Shown: piece after piece, positions 55,354-63,756 of the stretch
Layout: every line of letters starts with the position of its first letter
Position numbering within the stretch: the first letter of the stretch is position 1
Assembly: GCA_902594515.1 (NCBI GenBank)
Contig: CACJML010000006.1
Span: 1 to 64,000 of the forward strand
Direction of reading: 5' to 3'
Length of the DNA stretch: 64,000 nucleotides
DNA from: an uncultured SAR86 cluster bacterium
GTDB taxonomy: Bacteria > Pseudomonadota > Gammaproteobacteria > Magnimaribacterales > D2472
Translations under genes and position numbers: made by a program
The notes under the pieces: generated by a model
What the model saw: only the letters and a program-made list of their open reading frames with translations
Database searches by the model: none
Told to the model about the DNA's origin: nothing

Positions 55354-56193
55354 ATGTCTGAATCAAAAGTTGCTGTAATAACTGGCGCCGGAAGTGGTAT
55401 TGGTAGGGGTCTTGCTCAATTTGCTGCGAGTAAAAAAATGCAGTTAGTTTTATGTGACGTAAATACCAGTGGGTTGGACGAAACACTGAATATAGTAACT
55501 GCAGAGGGCGTTGAAGCAATAGCACGTGTAATTGATGTAAGCGATATCAATGCAATGATGAATTTGGCTGGCGAAACTTATGAAACCTTTGGCGCTTGTC
55601 ACTATCTTTTTAATAATGCAGGAGTATTAGGGCCAGCTCCAGTTAAGGATGTCACTCGTGAAATGTACGACTGGTTGATGGATATCAATATGGGAGGATG
55701 TTTTAACGGAGTAAATGCATTTCTTCCTAGAATGCTTGAAAGCGGCGAGGACGGCAACATAGTTGCAACTTGTTCCACATCGGGTTTTATCAGCTATCCA
55801 ATGTTGAGTCTTTACTCTGCATCAAAATTTGCAATTCGTGGATTCATGGCAACGCTCAGAGAAGAGCTTAAAACTTCTAATGTTCAAGCCAGCATCGTAT
55901 GTCCCGGAGAAGTAGATACCAATATTGTAAATAGTGTTTATCAAGGTGATACACCTCCTGCAAAGAAAGAAGAAAAAGTGGATGAGAAAGATCCCCGTGA
56001 GATGTTAGAGGTAGCTGCAGATGATGCGCAAGGAAAATCATTTCCGATTTCACCACTTGAAGCAGCTGAAGCAATATTTCAAGGTATCGAGAATAACGAT
56101 TTTTATATTTTCACTCACAAGGGTTACGAGGAGCATATTCAAAATATTGCGGATGAGTATATTGCTGCTTTCGATAAAGCAAAATATCAATAA
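55354..56193 (+). CDS. Short-chain dehydrogenase/reductase
   Basis: 279 aa classical SDR. ITGAGSGIGRGLAQFAA binds NAD(P), LFNNAGVLG, catalytic Ser in CSTSGF and Tyr/Lys in YSASKFAIRGF. An acidic-basic insertion (PPAKKEEKVDEKDPREM) lies between strand 6 and the last helix, in the substrate-binding lid. A serine hydrolase follows after 9 bp. Substrate unknown. Confidence 0.88.
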   Translation: MSESKVAVITGAGSGIGRGLAQFAASKKMQLVLCDVNTSGLDETLNIVTAEGVEAIARVIDVSDINAMMNLAGETYETFGACHYLFNNAGVLGPAPVKDVTREMYDWLMDINMGGCFNGVNAFLPRMLESGEDGNIVATCSTSGFISYPMLSLYSASKFAIRGFMATLREELKTSNVQASIVCPGEVDTNIVNSVYQGDTPPAKKEEKVDEKDPREMLEVAADDAQGKSFPISPLEAAEAIFQGIENNDFYIFTHKGYEEHIQNIADEYIAAFDKAKYQ

Positions 56194-56202
56194 AAACAAT
56201 CA

Positions 56203-57417
56203 ATGATGAGTCTTAAAACAGTTTTAGTCTTGATTGGAATCATCATTATTGGTTTAGCCCTAGTTTACGGACCAAAAGCCATCAGAGTAAATAAAATGAT
56301 TCATCTCTATGACAAAGATAGGATAGCTTTTAACTTCATCAACATGGATAAAATCTTTCGTGCTGGTCCAATGATAAAAGCATCAGCTTATCCACACAGC
56401 TTTAAAAATATAACTGACAATTTTTCGTTACCCTTAACTTTTAATCATTTAGGAAAAGATGTGAATTTAGAAGATGCGCTTGAGTACTATGAAACAGATG
56501 GATTGATTGTTTTAAAAAACAATAATTTACTTTATGAAAACTACTGGCATGGTAATACTCAAACTTCTAAACATATTTCTTGGTCGGTGGCTAAGTCATT
56601 TCTATCAGCACTTATAGGAATTGCTGTGGACCAAGGTCTGATAGACAGTATCGATGATCCAGTCACGAAATACCTAGATGATTTTAAAGGCACAGGCTAT
56701 GAAGCAGTTCCCATCAAAGATCTACTCCAAATGTCCTCAGGAATTAAATTTAATGAAGATTATGCTGACTATAATTCCGATATTAATCGATTTGGCAGAA
56801 CAATTTCATTTGGTACCCCAATGAGAGACTTTGCAAAATCACTTGAAAACGAAAAAGAACCTGGGACTTATCATCATTATGTAAGTATCGATACTCAGAT
56901 GTTGGCAATGGTTTTGCAAGAAGTGACGGGCAAATCTGTGACTGAAAGTTTACAAGAACATATCTGGAACAAGATTGGTATGCAAGATGATGCTTACTAT
57001 ATGGTTGATGACAGCGGAATGGAGGTTGCGCTTGGGGGGTTGAACGCAACATTAAGAGATTACGCAAAGTTCGGGTTGCTTTATTTAAATCGAGGCGATT
57101 GGAACGGTAATCAAGTGGTCCCTTCAGAGTGGGTAGATGCATCTCATGCTACAGACGAAGATCATTTAGTACCTGGTGATAATCCTAATTCATCAAGTGT
57201 TTGGGGTTATGGATACCAGTGGTGGGTTCCGGGTTTTCCTAGTACTGAGTACACAGCATCAGGAGTTTATAATCAATACATTTTTATTGATCCTGAAAAT
57301 AGAGTAGTCATTGCTAAAACTTCATCCAATCATAGATTTACCGCAGAGAAAGAAGAGTCTAAGGCTGCTCATGTCTCAATGTTTCGTGCCATTGCAAGAA
57401 CTGCCGCAAATCTATGA
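56203..57417 (+). CDS. Serine hydrolase, class C beta-lactamase fold
   Basis: 404 aa. One N-terminal membrane helix (LVLIGIIIIGLALVYG), so membrane-anchored or secreted. Ser128 and Lys131 form SxxK in SWSVAKSFL; Tyr226 in YHHYVSID provides the second motif. Resembles 6-aminohexanoate-dimer hydrolase (NylB) and EstB-type esterases more than true beta-lactamases. It could cleave small amides or esters. It overlaps the P1 nuclease by 4 bp. Confidence 0.88.
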   Translation: MMSLKTVLVLIGIIIIGLALVYGPKAIRVNKMIHLYDKDRIAFNFINMDKIFRAGPMIKASAYPHSFKNITDNFSLPLTFNHLGKDVNLEDALEYYETDGLIVLKNNNLLYENYWHGNTQTSKHISWSVAKSFLSALIGIAVDQGLIDSIDDPVTKYLDDFKGTGYEAVPIKDLLQMSSGIKFNEDYADYNSDINRFGRTISFGTPMRDFAKSLENEKEPGTYHHYVSIDTQMLAMVLQEVTGKSVTESLQEHIWNKIGMQDDAYYMVDDSGMEVALGGLNATLRDYAKFGLLYLNRGDWNGNQVVPSEWVDASHATDEDHLVPGDNPNSSSVWGYGYQWWVPGFPSTEYTASGVYNQYIFIDPENRVVIAKTSSNHRFTAEKEESKAAHVSMFRAIARTAANL

Positions 57418-58199
57418 ATTTAAAAAATATTCTTCTTATAATTTATCTAGTTTTTACATCCGAAGGATATTCCTGGTGGGATGAAGGCCATAGTCTTATA
57501 TGCAATAAAGCATCAAACTTAATGAGTGCTGAAACAGCAACTAATTTATTCTCAATTCTGGAGAGCAATGATTATGGAGAGGGTTGTGTTTGGCCAGACG
57601 TTATTAAGCAGACAGAACGAAGAGAAACGGGTCCCTGGCATTACATTAATTCACCACCGGGGATAGATGAAATAACACCTGAAACTTGTCCTAAAAAAGG
57701 CTGCATTATGAGCGCATATGAGGAGCAACTGAGTCTGCTCAGAAATGGTAATGATACTGAAAAAAAAGACGCCGTAAGATTTATCGGCCATTTTATAGCT
57801 GACGTTCATCAGCCTTTGCATGCTGGTTTTGGATATGACCGAGGTGGGAATGATCACCTTTTAACACTTCAGGGAAAAAAGAAATCTAATATGCATTCAA
57901 TTTGGGATGGAGAGATCCTAGAGTTTTTATATAAAACAATAGGTAAAAATGATGTACATACACAAATAGATAAGTTAGCAAAAAAATATAAAAGTAGCCT
58001 TGATTATAGTGACGATGTTTACCCTTGGATAAATGAAACTAGAAAGATAGCTGTATCCGATTCAGTAAGATATCTAGACAATAGAATAAAAAATGTTGAT
58101 GAAGGTTATCTAATAAATCATGGCCCCATTGTGATTGATAGACTCGCGCTTGCAATTGCCCGTTTGGCCATATTGTTGGAAGTTGAATTAACTGAATGA
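57414..58199 (+). CDS. Secreted S1/P1-type nuclease
   Basis: 261 aa; signal peptide about residues 1-20. All nine zinc-ligand positions are seen: W21 and H26 (WWDEGH), D61 (WPDVI), H75 (PWHYIN), H125, D129 and H135 (GHFIADVHQPLH), H160 and D164 (HSIWDGE). The mature N-terminal Trp is itself a ligand, which fixes the cleavage site after Ser20. It would degrade single-stranded DNA/RNA and 3'-nucleotides to release phosphate. Coupled to both neighbours by ATGA overlaps. Confidence 0.93.
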   Translation: MNLKNILLIIYLVFTSEGYSWWDEGHSLICNKASNLMSAETATNLFSILESNDYGEGCVWPDVIKQTERRETGPWHYINSPPGIDEITPETCPKKGCIMSAYEEQLSLLRNGNDTEKKDAVRFIGHFIADVHQPLHAGFGYDRGGNDHLLTLQGKKKSNMHSIWDGEILEFLYKTIGKNDVHTQIDKLAKKYKSSLDYSDDVYPWINETRKIAVSDSVRYLDNRIKNVDEGYLINHGPIVIDRLALAIARLAILLEVELTE

Positions 58200-59125
58200 A
58201 AACTCTAAAGAAGGTTTTAAATTTTCTTGGAAATAATCAAACTAAGTTAGTTTTGTCACTTGATGGTGGAGGAGTGAGAGCCATTGCTCAAGTAATTTTT
58301 TTGCAAGAACTTGAGCGCTCAATCGGTAAACCTACCCATGAAATTTTTGATTTTTTTCTAGGCACTAGTGCTGGTTCAGCAAATATTTCTTGCTTAGCAG
58401 CCCAGGAAATGAAAGCTAAAGAAATTCTTAAATTTTGGAGTGAGGATAATCTTAAAGAAACCATGTCAAAATCATTTTGGGATAATGCTTCTTTTTTACA
58501 AACAAAACCTAAATATGATTCAAAAGGAAAAGAGAAAGTTCTAGCTGAATATTTTGGTGAGCAGAAATTAGGAGAATCAAAAAATCCTATGGGAGTTTTA
58601 ACCTATGATATTGAATCAAGAACTCCAAAAATTCTAAGTTCATATGGGACTCCAGCAATAAGCGTAAAAAATTCTGTCATTGCTTCAAGTGCTGCTCCAA
58701 TTTATTACCCAACTTACCAAATTGAAGATGGGTCTTGGCTGATTGATGGAGGGATAGTCGCCAACAATCCTTGTTTGATTGCTTACAGTGAGGCTAAAAA
58801 ACTTTTTCCAAACTCTCGAATCAAAGTTCTAAGCATTGGTACCGGAATCAACAGAAAAAAAATTAGTGGCCCCAGATCTGCAAAATGGGGTGCATTGAGT
58901 TGGATGAGGCATGATATTTTGGGAGTTATGCTTGAATCGAGTATGTATCACGAAATCATAACTGATCTAATTGGTAATGATTATTTAAGAATTAATAGCC
59001 CACTTGGAAGAGTCAACAGACGAATGGATGATAACTCGAAATCAAATTTAGACAGAGTAAATGATATGGGTTTGAGTTGGTGGAATGACTTTGGAAATGA
59101 AACCAAAAAATGGCTCTCAAAATAA
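58196..59125 (+). CDS. Patatin-like phospholipase
   Basis: 309 aa. Oxyanion loop DGGGVR (23-28), nucleophile Ser58 in GTSAGS, and Asp184 in DGGIVANNP form the patatin dyad. No signal peptide, so cytoplasmic or exported by another route. It hydrolyses acyl ester bonds in phospholipids. Its start overlaps the P1 nuclease stop, which suggests a common scavenging role. No cyclase of a defence system is nearby. Confidence 0.92.
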   Translation: MKTLKKVLNFLGNNQTKLVLSLDGGGVRAIAQVIFLQELERSIGKPTHEIFDFFLGTSAGSANISCLAAQEMKAKEILKFWSEDNLKETMSKSFWDNASFLQTKPKYDSKGKEKVLAEYFGEQKLGESKNPMGVLTYDIESRTPKILSSYGTPAISVKNSVIASSAAPIYYPTYQIEDGSWLIDGGIVANNPCLIAYSEAKKLFPNSRIKVLSIGTGINRKKISGPRSAKWGALSWMRHDILGVMLESSMYHEIITDLIGNDYLRINSPLGRVNRRMDDNSKSNLDRVNDMGLSWWNDFGNETKKWLSK

Positions 59126-59203
59126 ACTTCAATTAATTGCTAATTCCTCTTCCTTGCCAGCTCAAATAGGTTAAACTTCTCTAAACTTTTTTGTAGGAAA
59201 AAT

Positions 59204-59440
59204 ATGAATATATATGTCGGCAATCTTCCTTGGAGCATTCGCGATCAAGAACTTGAAAATCTTTTTGCAGAACACGGAACAGTTGATTCAGCTAAAGTAA
59301 TTATGGAAAGAGGTACAAACCGCTCAAGAGGCTTTGGTTTCGTTGAAATGTCTTCAGGTGCCGAGGAAGCAATTGCTGCTCTCAATGATGCTGAAGTTGA
59401 AGGCAGAAAATTGGTGGTTAACGAATCTAAACCAAAATAA
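59204..59440 (+). CDS. RRM-domain RNA-binding protein
   Basis: 78 aa, a single RRM. RNP2 IYVGNLPW and RNP1 RGFGFVEM are canonical. TAGGAAAA precedes the ATG. Such small RRM proteins bind single-stranded RNA and are often cold-induced in bacteria; regulation here is unknown. A GL-rich membrane protein follows 3 bp downstream. Confidence 0.95.
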   Translation: MNIYVGNLPWSIRDQELENLFAEHGTVDSAKVIMERGTNRSRGFGFVEMSSGAEEAIAALNDAEVEGRKLVVNESKPK

Positions 59441-59443
59441 TTC

Positions 59444-59719
59444 ATGGAATACATCGGTCTGTTAGGTCTTTTTGGTCTAATAGGTCTTATTGGTTTGGTG
59501 GACAGGGTTGACCCTTCATCTAAAGGAGGGGCGATTCGGCTAATGGGTCTTTTGGGTTTTATTGGCTTGGGTGGTTTTTGGTTTTCTTATTTAGGAGCCT
59601 TCGGAGCTTTTGGTGCTCTTGGACTTCACAATCATCAGAAAAAAAGATATGCCAGACTTGCATATTTTGGTTGGCTTGGGCTTATTGGTCCTATCCTAAC
59701 TTTACAAACTTCTCTCTAG
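59444..59719 (+). CDS. Gly/Leu-rich small membrane protein
   Basis: 91 aa dominated by repeats of G-L/I (LLGLFGLIGLIGL) forming two or three hydrophobic helices, with a central polar DRVDPSSKGGAIR turn and a basic LHNHQKKRYARL segment. It starts 3 bp after the RRM gene and overlaps the DoxX gene on the other strand by 29 bp. No family name is certain; the low complexity makes the coding call less sure. Confidence 0.55.
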   Translation: MEYIGLLGLFGLIGLIGLVDRVDPSSKGGAIRLMGLLGFIGLGGFWFSYLGAFGAFGALGLHNHQKKRYARLAYFGWLGLIGPILTLQTSL

Positions 59720-60086
59720 AAGCTAACACAAGTAGTCCAGCACAAATCGCAAGATTTTTTACAAAATTTTGTGTTTCGTGTGCCTTACTTATACCGTCTG
59801 CAAGTGTCCAAAAATCATGAATATAAATATTGATTACGATTGTTGTGGCGAATAAAGACAGTGCTGAAACTTTAACATTTTGATTTAAGATCAACATAAT
59901 TCCACCAATGACCTGAATTAAAATAACTATGGGTAAGGCAACTAGTGTCAACGGAACCTCATTTTCTTGCATCACCGCAACATAATTTGTGTAATTAAAG
60001 ACCTTGGCTATCCCAGGCCCTAGAAAATACAATCCCAGAAGGGATCTTCCAACAAGAATGGCTACATCATCGAGTTTATTTAACAT
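59691..60086 (-). CDS. DoxX-family membrane protein
   Basis: 131 aa with four hydrophobic helices. GRSLLGLYFLGPGIAKV is the typical N-terminal motif of the DoxX/SURF4-like family, and ALPIVILIQVIGGIMLIL the second helix pair. Members act near quinone or thiol redox enzymes; function here unknown. Confidence 0.85.
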   Translation of the reverse strand: MLNKLDDVAILVGRSLLGLYFLGPGIAKVFNYTNYVAVMQENEVPLTLVALPIVILIQVIGGIMLILNQNVKVSALSLFATTIVINIYIHDFWTLADGISKAHETQNFVKNLAICAGLLVLASREKFVKLG

Positions 60087-60130
60087 GGTAAGCTATCATA
60101 TGTTTGACGCATCATAACAAGGAGAATTTA

Positions 60131-60937
60131 ATGAATAAATACAAACTGAGCATTACTATTCTTTGTGGCTTCATATTTTTAATAGGCTGCTCACAATCAG
60201 TCACTCAAAATCCAGTTCAGCTTGCCGTTGATAATGCAGACAGGACATTAAAGTTTACTGAAAGAGATAAATTTAGAAATCCTGCTGCTACTTTAAATTT
60301 TTTTGAAATTAAGCCTGAAATGAAAGTTCTTGAGCTCGCAGCGGGCGGAGGCTGGTATACAGAAATTCTAGCACCACTTTTATACACCTCTGGTGAACTT
60401 GTGGTCACGCATCATGATCCAGAGGCAGGGGCGTATCAAAAAAGATCTAGAGAGAATTTTGATAACAAGGTGGCTTCGCATCCTGGATTTGATAAATTAC
60501 AAGTCGTTACCACTCATGTACCTCCAAAAAAACCTTATGTTGCGCCGGAGAGTTTTGATATGGTTTTAACATTTCGCAACTTACATAACTGGCTGAGTAG
60601 AGATGCAATGCAAGAGGTTATGGAGGAAGCGTTCAATGCCCTTAAACCAGGAGGTTCATTTGGTGTAGTCGAGCATCGAGCAGATGATTCAGCATCACTT
60701 GATTACATGAAAAAAAGTGGTTATGTGAGCCAATCGTTGGCCATTGAGGTTGCAGAGAGAGTTGGGTTTAAATTAATTGCTTCATCTGAGATAAACGCCA
60801 ATCCAAAAGATACAAAAGATCATCCGCGGGGAGTATGGACTCTGCTTCCAAACCTAAGATTGGGCGAAGAGGATAGAGATAAGTACATTCAAATTGGCGA
60901 AAGTGACCGTATGACATTATTATTTACTAAAGACTAA
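60131..60937 (+). CDS. Lipoprotein SAM-dependent methyltransferase-like protein
   Basis: 268 aa from ATG 60131, with GGAGA 6 bp upstream. Signal peptide with lipobox LIGCS. The mature domain is a class I methyltransferase fold: VLELAAGGGWYTEILAPLL, a loop with FDMVLTFRNLHNWL and a strand VVEHRAD. Such exported methyltransferase-like proteins occur in many marine gammaproteobacteria; a substrate and SAM supply outside the cytoplasm are unclear, so it may be non-enzymatic. Confidence 0.85.
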   Translation: MNKYKLSITILCGFIFLIGCSQSVTQNPVQLAVDNADRTLKFTERDKFRNPAATLNFFEIKPEMKVLELAAGGGWYTEILAPLLYTSGELVVTHHDPEAGAYQKRSRENFDNKVASHPGFDKLQVVTTHVPPKKPYVAPESFDMVLTFRNLHNWLSRDAMQEVMEEAFNALKPGGSFGVVEHRADDSASLDYMKKSGYVSQSLAIEVAERVGFKLIASSEINANPKDTKDHPRGVWTLLPNLRLGEEDRDKYIQIGESDRMTLLFTKD

Positions 60938-60951
60938 TTTCGGAGAAAATT

Positions 60952-61638
60952 ATGAAATCAATTACAGCATTCCTTTTTTCATTAATGATGATTCCTTTGC
61001 TTGCAGTTCATCACGAGGGCGAAGGCCATTCAATGAAGGATAAAAACGATTTTGCATATCTCTCAACATATGTAATACCTGAAAACACAAACCCAAAAAA
61101 ACTTGAAAAGTCTCTCCTTGAAAATGTTGAAACGCTTGAGGCAAATGGCTATAACTTATGCGGTTTATTGCGTCATCAATTTGGTGCAGAAAGAGGCTTT
61201 TACACCTATTGCTACTTTGATGATTTTGAACAGTTTGCAGAAATTAATGATAACCAAGATCCACAGGCTGATGTAAAACAGCTTCATGCAGATCATTCAG
61301 ATCACCTGGTAGCGGTTGTTAAAAAGGGCCTTAAAAAGAGAACTCAATATATTTTGATGGCAACCTACACTTTTGGACCATATCTAACAGATAACCAAAG
61401 ACGTAAAAATGCCAATATTTTGTATGATGCATATAACGAAGCATTTGAAGGATGTAACTTAATGGAGCACTTCTGGGGCCCAGAATTGGCATGGTATGTT
61501 GTTTGTGGATATGAAAATTATGCTGACTTTAATAACAAAGCAAATGTTCTAGCCGGCATACACGAAGAAAGATTAGCTGATCTAAAACTTGATGTTATGA
61601 CTCACAAGGATGATTTGCTAATCAGAGTATCAAATTAA
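60952..61638 (+). CDS. Secreted two-fold repeat protein with paired cysteines, unknown
   Basis: 228 aa. Signal peptide about residues 1-19 followed by a His-rich stretch HHEGEGH. Two internal repeats align: residues 67-98 (C70GLLRHQFGAERGFYTYC87) and 165-196 (C168NLMEHFWGPELAWYVVC185); in each the cysteines are exactly 17 residues apart and are followed by an aromatic, acidic helix. The fold looks like two dimeric-alpha/beta-barrel units. The upstream methyltransferase-like lipoprotein is 14 bp away. Function unknown. Confidence 0.75.
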   Translation: MKSITAFLFSLMMIPLLAVHHEGEGHSMKDKNDFAYLSTYVIPENTNPKKLEKSLLENVETLEANGYNLCGLLRHQFGAERGFYTYCYFDDFEQFAEINDNQDPQADVKQLHADHSDHLVAVVKKGLKKRTQYILMATYTFGPYLTDNQRRKNANILYDAYNEAFEGCNLMEHFWGPELAWYVVCGYENYADFNNKANVLAGIHEERLADLKLDVMTHKDDLLIRVSN

Positions 61639-61688
61639 ATTAACATTTGAGGGCTACATGCCCTCATAAAAAGAAAGGGGTTTTTGAA

Positions 61689-62687
61689 TTGCGTAATTTA
61701 ACTTTGTCTTCATTACTTTTATTCGCCTTTTCATGCGGTGAAATCTCTCATAACAATGCGACTGATGGATATTTAAAAGAGACAATTAACTATCAATCAA
61801 AGAATATCTATGGCTTTGAAAATCTCTTTGATGGACGTGTTGCCTCTCAGGTAGATCAGGATGTTTTTGGGGTCCTGCATTTTCCTGATAATTATGATGC
61901 ATCAAGAGAATATCCATTGGTCATTGCATCGCATGGCTCATCCAATTGGAGAGATCACCATCGCAGATACCTCGAGCAAATGAGGCAGGCAGATTATTTA
62001 GTTTTTGCAATCCACCCATTTGATTCAAGAGATGTCTCAAGTACTGTTGGGAATCAAATCAATGTCACCAGTGAGACGGTCATTTACGAGATGGCTCAAG
62101 CCCTAAATTTAATGAGCAAGGATTCAAGGGTGGATAACCAAAAAATTTTTGCGGCAGGGTGGAGTTTGGGCGGCACTGCAAGCTTATTTAATGGATGGAT
62201 TCCACTGCAAGATGAAATTCACGATGAGGGAGCTGACTTTGCCGGATATTTAATGTGGTATCCAGGCTGCTTAGCATTACCGGACTTAAATGACTGGGAC
62301 CCAGATCATATGCAAATTTATATCGGGGAAGCAGATAATTGGACTCCTGCAGCACCGTGTATTGATCTGGTCAAAGTGATCAATCAAGAGGGAGGTAATG
62401 CGAACATTGAACTATATCCGGATGCATTTCACTCGTTTGATGCAGAGGCACCACTAAGATTACATCCGGATGCTTATAGCTGGGCAAACTGCAAACTCAA
62501 GCTCTCAGCCGTGACTAAGAAAGTTTATGATCCTAACAATATAGAATTAGATTTTTCCGATCCTAAGGCTAGAAAGGCAGCTTATGAATCCTGTGCAACC
62601 AAAGGCGAGGTTATGGCAGGCGCAAGCTTAGAATATAAATATGCAGCTGACAAACATCTTGCTGTTTTACTTAGAAAGTTAAGATAG
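61689..62687 (+). CDS. Lipoprotein alpha/beta hydrolase
   Basis: 332 aa from TTG 61689, chosen because AAAGGGG lies upstream and the signal peptide RNLTLSSLLLFAFSC then begins at once; the Cys in FAFSC is the lipobox Cys. A dienelactone-hydrolase-like core: HFPDNYDASREYPLVIASHG, nucleophile in AAGWSLGGTASLF (Ser), and His in YPDAFHSFD. It probably cleaves an ester in the outer envelope. It ends 1 bp from the next, convergent gene. Confidence 0.82.
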   Translation: MRNLTLSSLLLFAFSCGEISHNNATDGYLKETINYQSKNIYGFENLFDGRVASQVDQDVFGVLHFPDNYDASREYPLVIASHGSSNWRDHHRRYLEQMRQADYLVFAIHPFDSRDVSSTVGNQINVTSETVIYEMAQALNLMSKDSRVDNQKIFAAGWSLGGTASLFNGWIPLQDEIHDEGADFAGYLMWYPGCLALPDLNDWDPDHMQIYIGEADNWTPAAPCIDLVKVINQEGGNANIELYPDAFHSFDAEAPLRLHPDAYSWANCKLKLSAVTKKVYDPNNIELDFSDPKARKAAYESCATKGEVMAGASLEYKYAADKHLAVLLRKLR

Positions 62688-62688
62688 C

Positions 62689-63045
62689 TTACTGTCTTGA
62701 AGCATCTTGCCAATCTTTGAAACCCCCAAGATTTCTTACATTGGTAAATCCTAGCTCTTTGAGAGTAACACCTGCAAGGGCGGCTCTGGCACCCACTGCA
62801 CAATACAGTAAAATAGGAGTATCTGCAGGAAAATCATCACTGGGCCTCAATTTAAATTCAATTAGACCTCTAGGTATATTATGGGCACCTAAAACCATTC
62901 CTGTTTCTTGTACTTCAGCAGGCTCCCTTACGTCAATGATCGTGTATTGATCCTCTTTACCAATTACGCTTAAGGGATCTATATCATCAACCTTAGATCG
63001 GGCATCTTGAAGCATCTCTTCAAGCTTTTTTAATTTGATAACCAT
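62689..63045 (-). CDS. Cytoplasmic rhodanese-like protein
   Basis: 118 aa. Single rhodanese domain: YTIIDVREPAEVQETG, AHNIPRG, and active loop LLYCAVGARAALAG with the catalytic Cys. The end NVRNLGGFKDWQDA is the usual closing helix. No signal peptide. The N-terminal 25 residues look like a short coiled lead. It may carry sulfur for thiolation reactions. Confidence 0.88.
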   Translation of the reverse strand: MVIKLKKLEEMLQDARSKVDDIDPLSVIGKEDQYTIIDVREPAEVQETGMVLGAHNIPRGLIEFKLRPSDDFPADTPILLYCAVGARAALAGVTLKELGFTNVRNLGGFKDWQDASRQ

Positions 63046-63129
63046 GATTTAATTTTATCAAATTTATTTCAGAACCGGCATTAAATTTTAGTAGTACTGA
63101 ACTGCAAATTACTAGGATTTTTCTTATAT

Positions 63130-63170
63130 GTTAACAGTGTTAACTTTTTTGGCATATAAGTTGCATATAA
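63130..63170 (+). promoter_or_regulatory. 15-bp dyad and direct repeats upstream of the secreted peptide gene
   Basis: GTTAACAGTGTTAAC (63130-63144) is a perfect inverted repeat of 7 bp around one G, in the form of an operator. It is followed by two copies of GCATATAA at 63152-63159 and 63163-63170, 11 bp apart, one helix turn. The second may overlap the -10. ATG is 23 bp further on. The regulator is unknown. Confidence 0.5.
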
Positions 63171-63192
63171 ATAGTTAATTATTGGAGTAAAT

Positions 63193-63468
63193 ATGAAAAA
63201 AATTCTTCCCCTAAGCGTATTTACATTGATTTTTGCTGCCTTACCGGTTGATGCCAGTCTTACAGTTTCAGAGGGTATTAAATTGAAAGGCTCAATTTTA
63301 AGTGTAAAAAGTACTAAAAAATATACATCTGTTTCAGGTTGTAAAGCATTGGCAGAAAAGAAATCAAAAGCAGTTGCTTTTAATTTAGATACAGCTCAAG
63401 GCAAATGTTATTTACTTAGTTCTGTATCAGGCTCTTCAGCAGATTCAGCTGTAGTTTCAGGGTCATAA
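63193..63468 (+). CDS. Small secreted protein with an apple/PAN-like motif
   Basis: 91 aa. Signal peptide about residues 1-21 (ILPLSVFTLIFAALPVDA), then a short stretch, and SGCKALAEKKSKAVAFNLDT leading to GKCYLLSS. The C...AF...C pattern is that of a minimal PAN/apple domain, usually a carbohydrate or protein binder. TTGGAG lies 5 bp before ATG. A terminator follows the stop. Confidence 0.75.
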   Translation: MKKILPLSVFTLIFAALPVDASLTVSEGIKLKGSILSVKSTKKYTSVSGCKALAEKKSKAVAFNLDTAQGKCYLLSSVSGSSADSAVVSGS

Positions 63469-63489
63469 ACCCCCTTTATGAACCTAGTT

Positions 63490-63514
63490 AAGCCGCTCAA
63501 ATGGGCGGCTTTTC
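63490..63514 (+). terminator. Intrinsic terminator
   Basis: AAGCCGCTC (63490-63498) pairs with GGGCGGCTT (63503-63511) around loop AAAT, followed by TTC. It has a strong GC stem and a short T-tract. It ends the secreted-peptide transcript. Confidence 0.75.
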
Positions 63515-63590
63515 TAACTTAATTAAGCTAGAAAACTTAAATTTAGTCATTCTTGATTATCATATTAACTTATGGGAATATAAATTAAGA

Positions 63591-63731
63591 ATGAATAAAG
63601 CTGAGAGAATATTAAAATCTGAGCTTGCTCGCAAAAAACGCCACATGAAGCGAGCAATTGTGGAAAAGCGAACTCAAGAAGAGTACCGTCGACTTAGAAA
63701 GCTCAGAAATCAAAGAAAAAAACACCTTTAG
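63591..63731 (+). CDS. Small basic protein, 46 aa
   Basis: ATG 63591 gives MNKAERILKSELARKKRHMK and later EEYRRLRKLRNQRKKHL. More than 40% of residues are Lys or Arg and the chain is likely one long helix. An earlier in-frame ATG at 63501 lies inside the terminator and is rejected. RNA or ribosome binding is plausible. It ends 25 bp before the next gene. Confidence 0.55.
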   Translation: MNKAERILKSELARKKRHMKRAIVEKRTQEEYRRLRKLRNQRKKHL

Positions 63732-63756
63732 CAAGCTCTTAAGCTACACTTTAGGT

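Noticed and set aside
56783-57142. 119-aa minus-strand frame inside the serine hydrolase
   Set aside because: Shadow of a gene with intact SxxK and Tyr motifs.
58196-59125. Patatin as a CBASS effector
   Set aside because: No cyclic-nucleotide synthase, ubiquitin-like or HORMA gene nearby, and the coupled neighbours are secreted hydrolases.
59578-59820. 80-aa plus-strand frame overlapping the GL-rich protein and DoxX
   Set aside because: It conflicts with both neighbours and has no recognisable features.
61647-61662. GAGGGC/GCCCTC hairpin between the two-fold protein and the lipoprotein hydrolase
   Set aside because: Not followed by a T-tract in the plus direction, so not called a terminator; it may only be a structured leader.
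63501-63590. N-terminal extension of the 46-aa basic protein from ATG 63501
   Set aside because: That ATG lies inside the loop and 3' arm of an intrinsic terminator; start at 63591 is more sensible.
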